7,426 bases of DNA from a bacterium (GTDB lineage Bacteria > Arandabacterota > Arandabacteria > Arandabacterales > Arandabacteraceae). Location of the stretch: positions 1 to 7,426 of the forward strand of contig JALGWB010000097.1 in assembly GCA_025774405.1 (NCBI GenBank), in the 5' to 3' direction. The notes beneath the pieces are model-generated. The model was not told the DNA's origin. It worked only from the letters and a program-made list of their open reading frames with translations, and ran no database searches. A program made the translations under genes and the position numbers. Positions 6,617 to 7,426 of the stretch are shown one piece after another. Each line of letters begins with the position of its first letter. Position 1 is the stretch's first letter.

Positions 6617-6659
6617 TAAGTTGGTGGAAATAATAGGCAAAGTAGAGAAAGGAGGCATC

Positions 6660-7061
6660 ATGAGGCTCACAACGAAGAGTGAATACTCTCTTCTTGCGCT
6701 GATCTATATTGCAAGGCGAGGTGAGGGGAAGTTTGTCAGGATTGATGAAATATGCAAGGCATATGATCTACCGCGGAAATACCTTGAGCATCTGCTTCAC
6801 ATTCTCAAGCAGAGCAGATACGTGAGAACGCGGAGAGGTGCACGAGGTGGGTATGCTCTTGCCATGCCGGCTTCCAAAATCAGCGTTGCCAGCGTAATAA
6901 GGTTGATGGACGGCGCGCTTGCCCCAACTGAGGCCGTGAGCATGTACTTTTTTTCTGAGACCCCACTAATGCGAGAGAAGAAAATCATGAAGATATTCAA
7001 GGAAATCCGTGACTACGCTGCAAGGAGGTTGGAACGGTTGAAACTCTCGGATGTGATTTAG
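6660..7061 (+). CDS. Rrf2-family transcriptional regulator lacking iron-sulfur cysteines
   Basis: This 133-residue winged-helix DNA-binding protein is of the Rrf2 family. It opens with MRLTTKSEYSLLALIYIA, followed by EICKAYDLPRKYLEHLLHIL (30-49) as the recognition region and the wing VRTRRGARGGYALAMP (55-70). These are hallmark Rrf2 phrases. The C-terminal dimerisation helix covers about 108-128. Iron-sulfur members such as IscR or NsrR carry three cysteines after about residue 90. Here the only cysteine is Cys32 in the DNA-binding domain, so the sensor mechanism is different. The layout recalls CymR, the cysteine-metabolism repressor of Bacillus. The ATG at 6660 is chosen because AAAGGAGG lies four bases upstream. 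The in-frame TTG at 6621 lies almost at the transcription start without a ribosome site. The gene heads an operon with the transporter 21 bases downstream, and an inverted repeat over its promoter suggests self-repression. Confidence 0.92.
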   Translation: MRLTTKSEYSLLALIYIARRGEGKFVRIDEICKAYDLPRKYLEHLLHILKQSRYVRTRRGARGGYALAMPASKISVASVIRLMDGALAPTEAVSMYFFSETPLMREKKIMKIFKEIRDYAARRLERLKLSDVI

Positions 7062-7082
7062 CAAGGTTCATGGAGGTCAGCG

Positions 7083-7426
7083 ATGCCTGTGCATTATCTA
7101 CTGGTTATTCCACTTGCCCTGGTATGTGAATTCATCGATTCAACCTTTGGGATGGGTTATGGCACAACTCTGACCCCAATCCTACTGCTGCTTGGTTTCG
7201 AGCCTTTGCAGGTTGTACCGGCTGTACTTCTTTCGGAATTCGTCACGGGTATCCTGGCAGCCTCCTATCACCACAGCTTGGAGAACGTGAATTTCTCAAG
7301 GAATTCCATAGATAGGAAAGTTGCGGCCGTATTGTCATCATGTGCGGTTGTTGGGGCGGTCGCATCGGTGATGGTAGCGGTTCGGATCTCACCTTTTGTG
7401 CTCAAGGTCTGGATTGGCTCCGTGGT
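7083..7426 (+). CDS. TauE/SafE-family membrane transporter (partial, N-terminal)
   Basis: The first 114 residues match the N-terminus of TauE/SafE (former DUF81) membrane proteins, a family linked to export of sulfite, sulfoacetate and other small organosulfur anions. The first membrane segment (about 3-15) runs into EFIDSTFGMGYGTTLTPILL (16-35), the glycine-rich family motif, then LGFEPLQVVPAVLLSEF (38-54). A loop with two adjacent histidines follows, then a further hydrophobic segment (about 84-101). The ATG at 7083 has GGAGG seven to eleven bases upstream (7072-7076). An ATG at 7070 is out of frame. It is 21 bases after the Rrf2 gene and probably co-transcribed from the promoter at 6581-6610. 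The right edge of the window cuts it. The substrate cannot be told from sequence alone. Pairing with a CymR-like Rrf2 protein makes a sulfur compound likely, which is inference. Confidence 0.88.
   Translation, partial: MPVHYLLVIPLALVCEFIDSTFGMGYGTTLTPILLLLGFEPLQVVPAVLLSEFVTGILAASYHHSLENVNFSRNSIDRKVAAVLSSCAVVGAVASVMVAVRISPFVLKVWIGSV

Noticed and set aside
6621..6659. Upstream TTG start that would lengthen the Rrf2 protein by 13 residues
   Set aside because: The TTG is only a few bases from the predicted transcription start and lacks a Shine-Dalgarno site. The ATG at 6660 has AAAGGAGG before it and matches the normal family N-terminus.
6159..7060. Repeat of GATGTGATTTA at the ends of the phosphorylase and Rrf2 genes
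   Set aside because: Only 11 bases match. In the second copy they are simply the last codons of the Rrf2 gene, and no further similarity surrounds them. Most likely chance.

Overview
The window is bacterial, with strong GGAGG-type ribosome binding sites, near-consensus sigma-70 promoters and lipoprotein signal peptides. Base composition looks roughly balanced, and gene spacing is tight inside two transcription units. The phylum cannot be fixed from the sequence. The protein types (a family 5 sugar/peptide-type binding protein, laminarinase-associated binding modules, a PQQ-propeller C-terminus) would suit an uncultured environmental bacterium that feeds on glucans. This placement is inference.

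Left and centre (1-6160): a divergent locus for using beta-1,3-glucan (laminarin-like). The minus-strand operon reads, in transcription order, a 456-residue lipoprotein with two carbohydrate-binding-type beta-sandwich domains flanking an Ig-like domain (2568-1198), a GH16 endo-beta-glucanase (1152-325), and a lipoprotein substrate-binding protein of an ABC importer (325 to beyond the left edge). The last two genes overlap by one base. On the plus strand, from its own promoter, runs a 1137-residue cytoplasmic phosphorylase-like enzyme of clan GH-Q, GH149/GH161 type (2747-6160). Together they suggest capture and cutting of the polysaccharide outside the cytoplasm, import of the oligosaccharides, and phosphorolysis inside to glucose 1-phosphate. 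The 178-base divergent intergenic region holds back-to-back promoters and several short inverted repeats that could be operators. No dedicated regulator for this locus is in the window.

Right of centre (6161-6580): no intact gene. It holds a candidate terminator for the phosphorylase transcript and a start-less C-terminal remnant of a PQQ-type beta-propeller protein on the minus strand.

Right end (6581-7426): a perfect TTGACA/TATAAT promoter with an inverted repeat over its -10 element drives an Rrf2-family regulator. This regulator lacks the usual iron-sulfur cysteines. It is followed 21 bases later by the start of a TauE/SafE-family membrane transporter that runs off the window. This pair looks unrelated to glucan use and more likely concerns sulfur-compound export or sulfur homeostasis.

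No tRNA, rRNA, CRISPR array or insertion sequence was seen.
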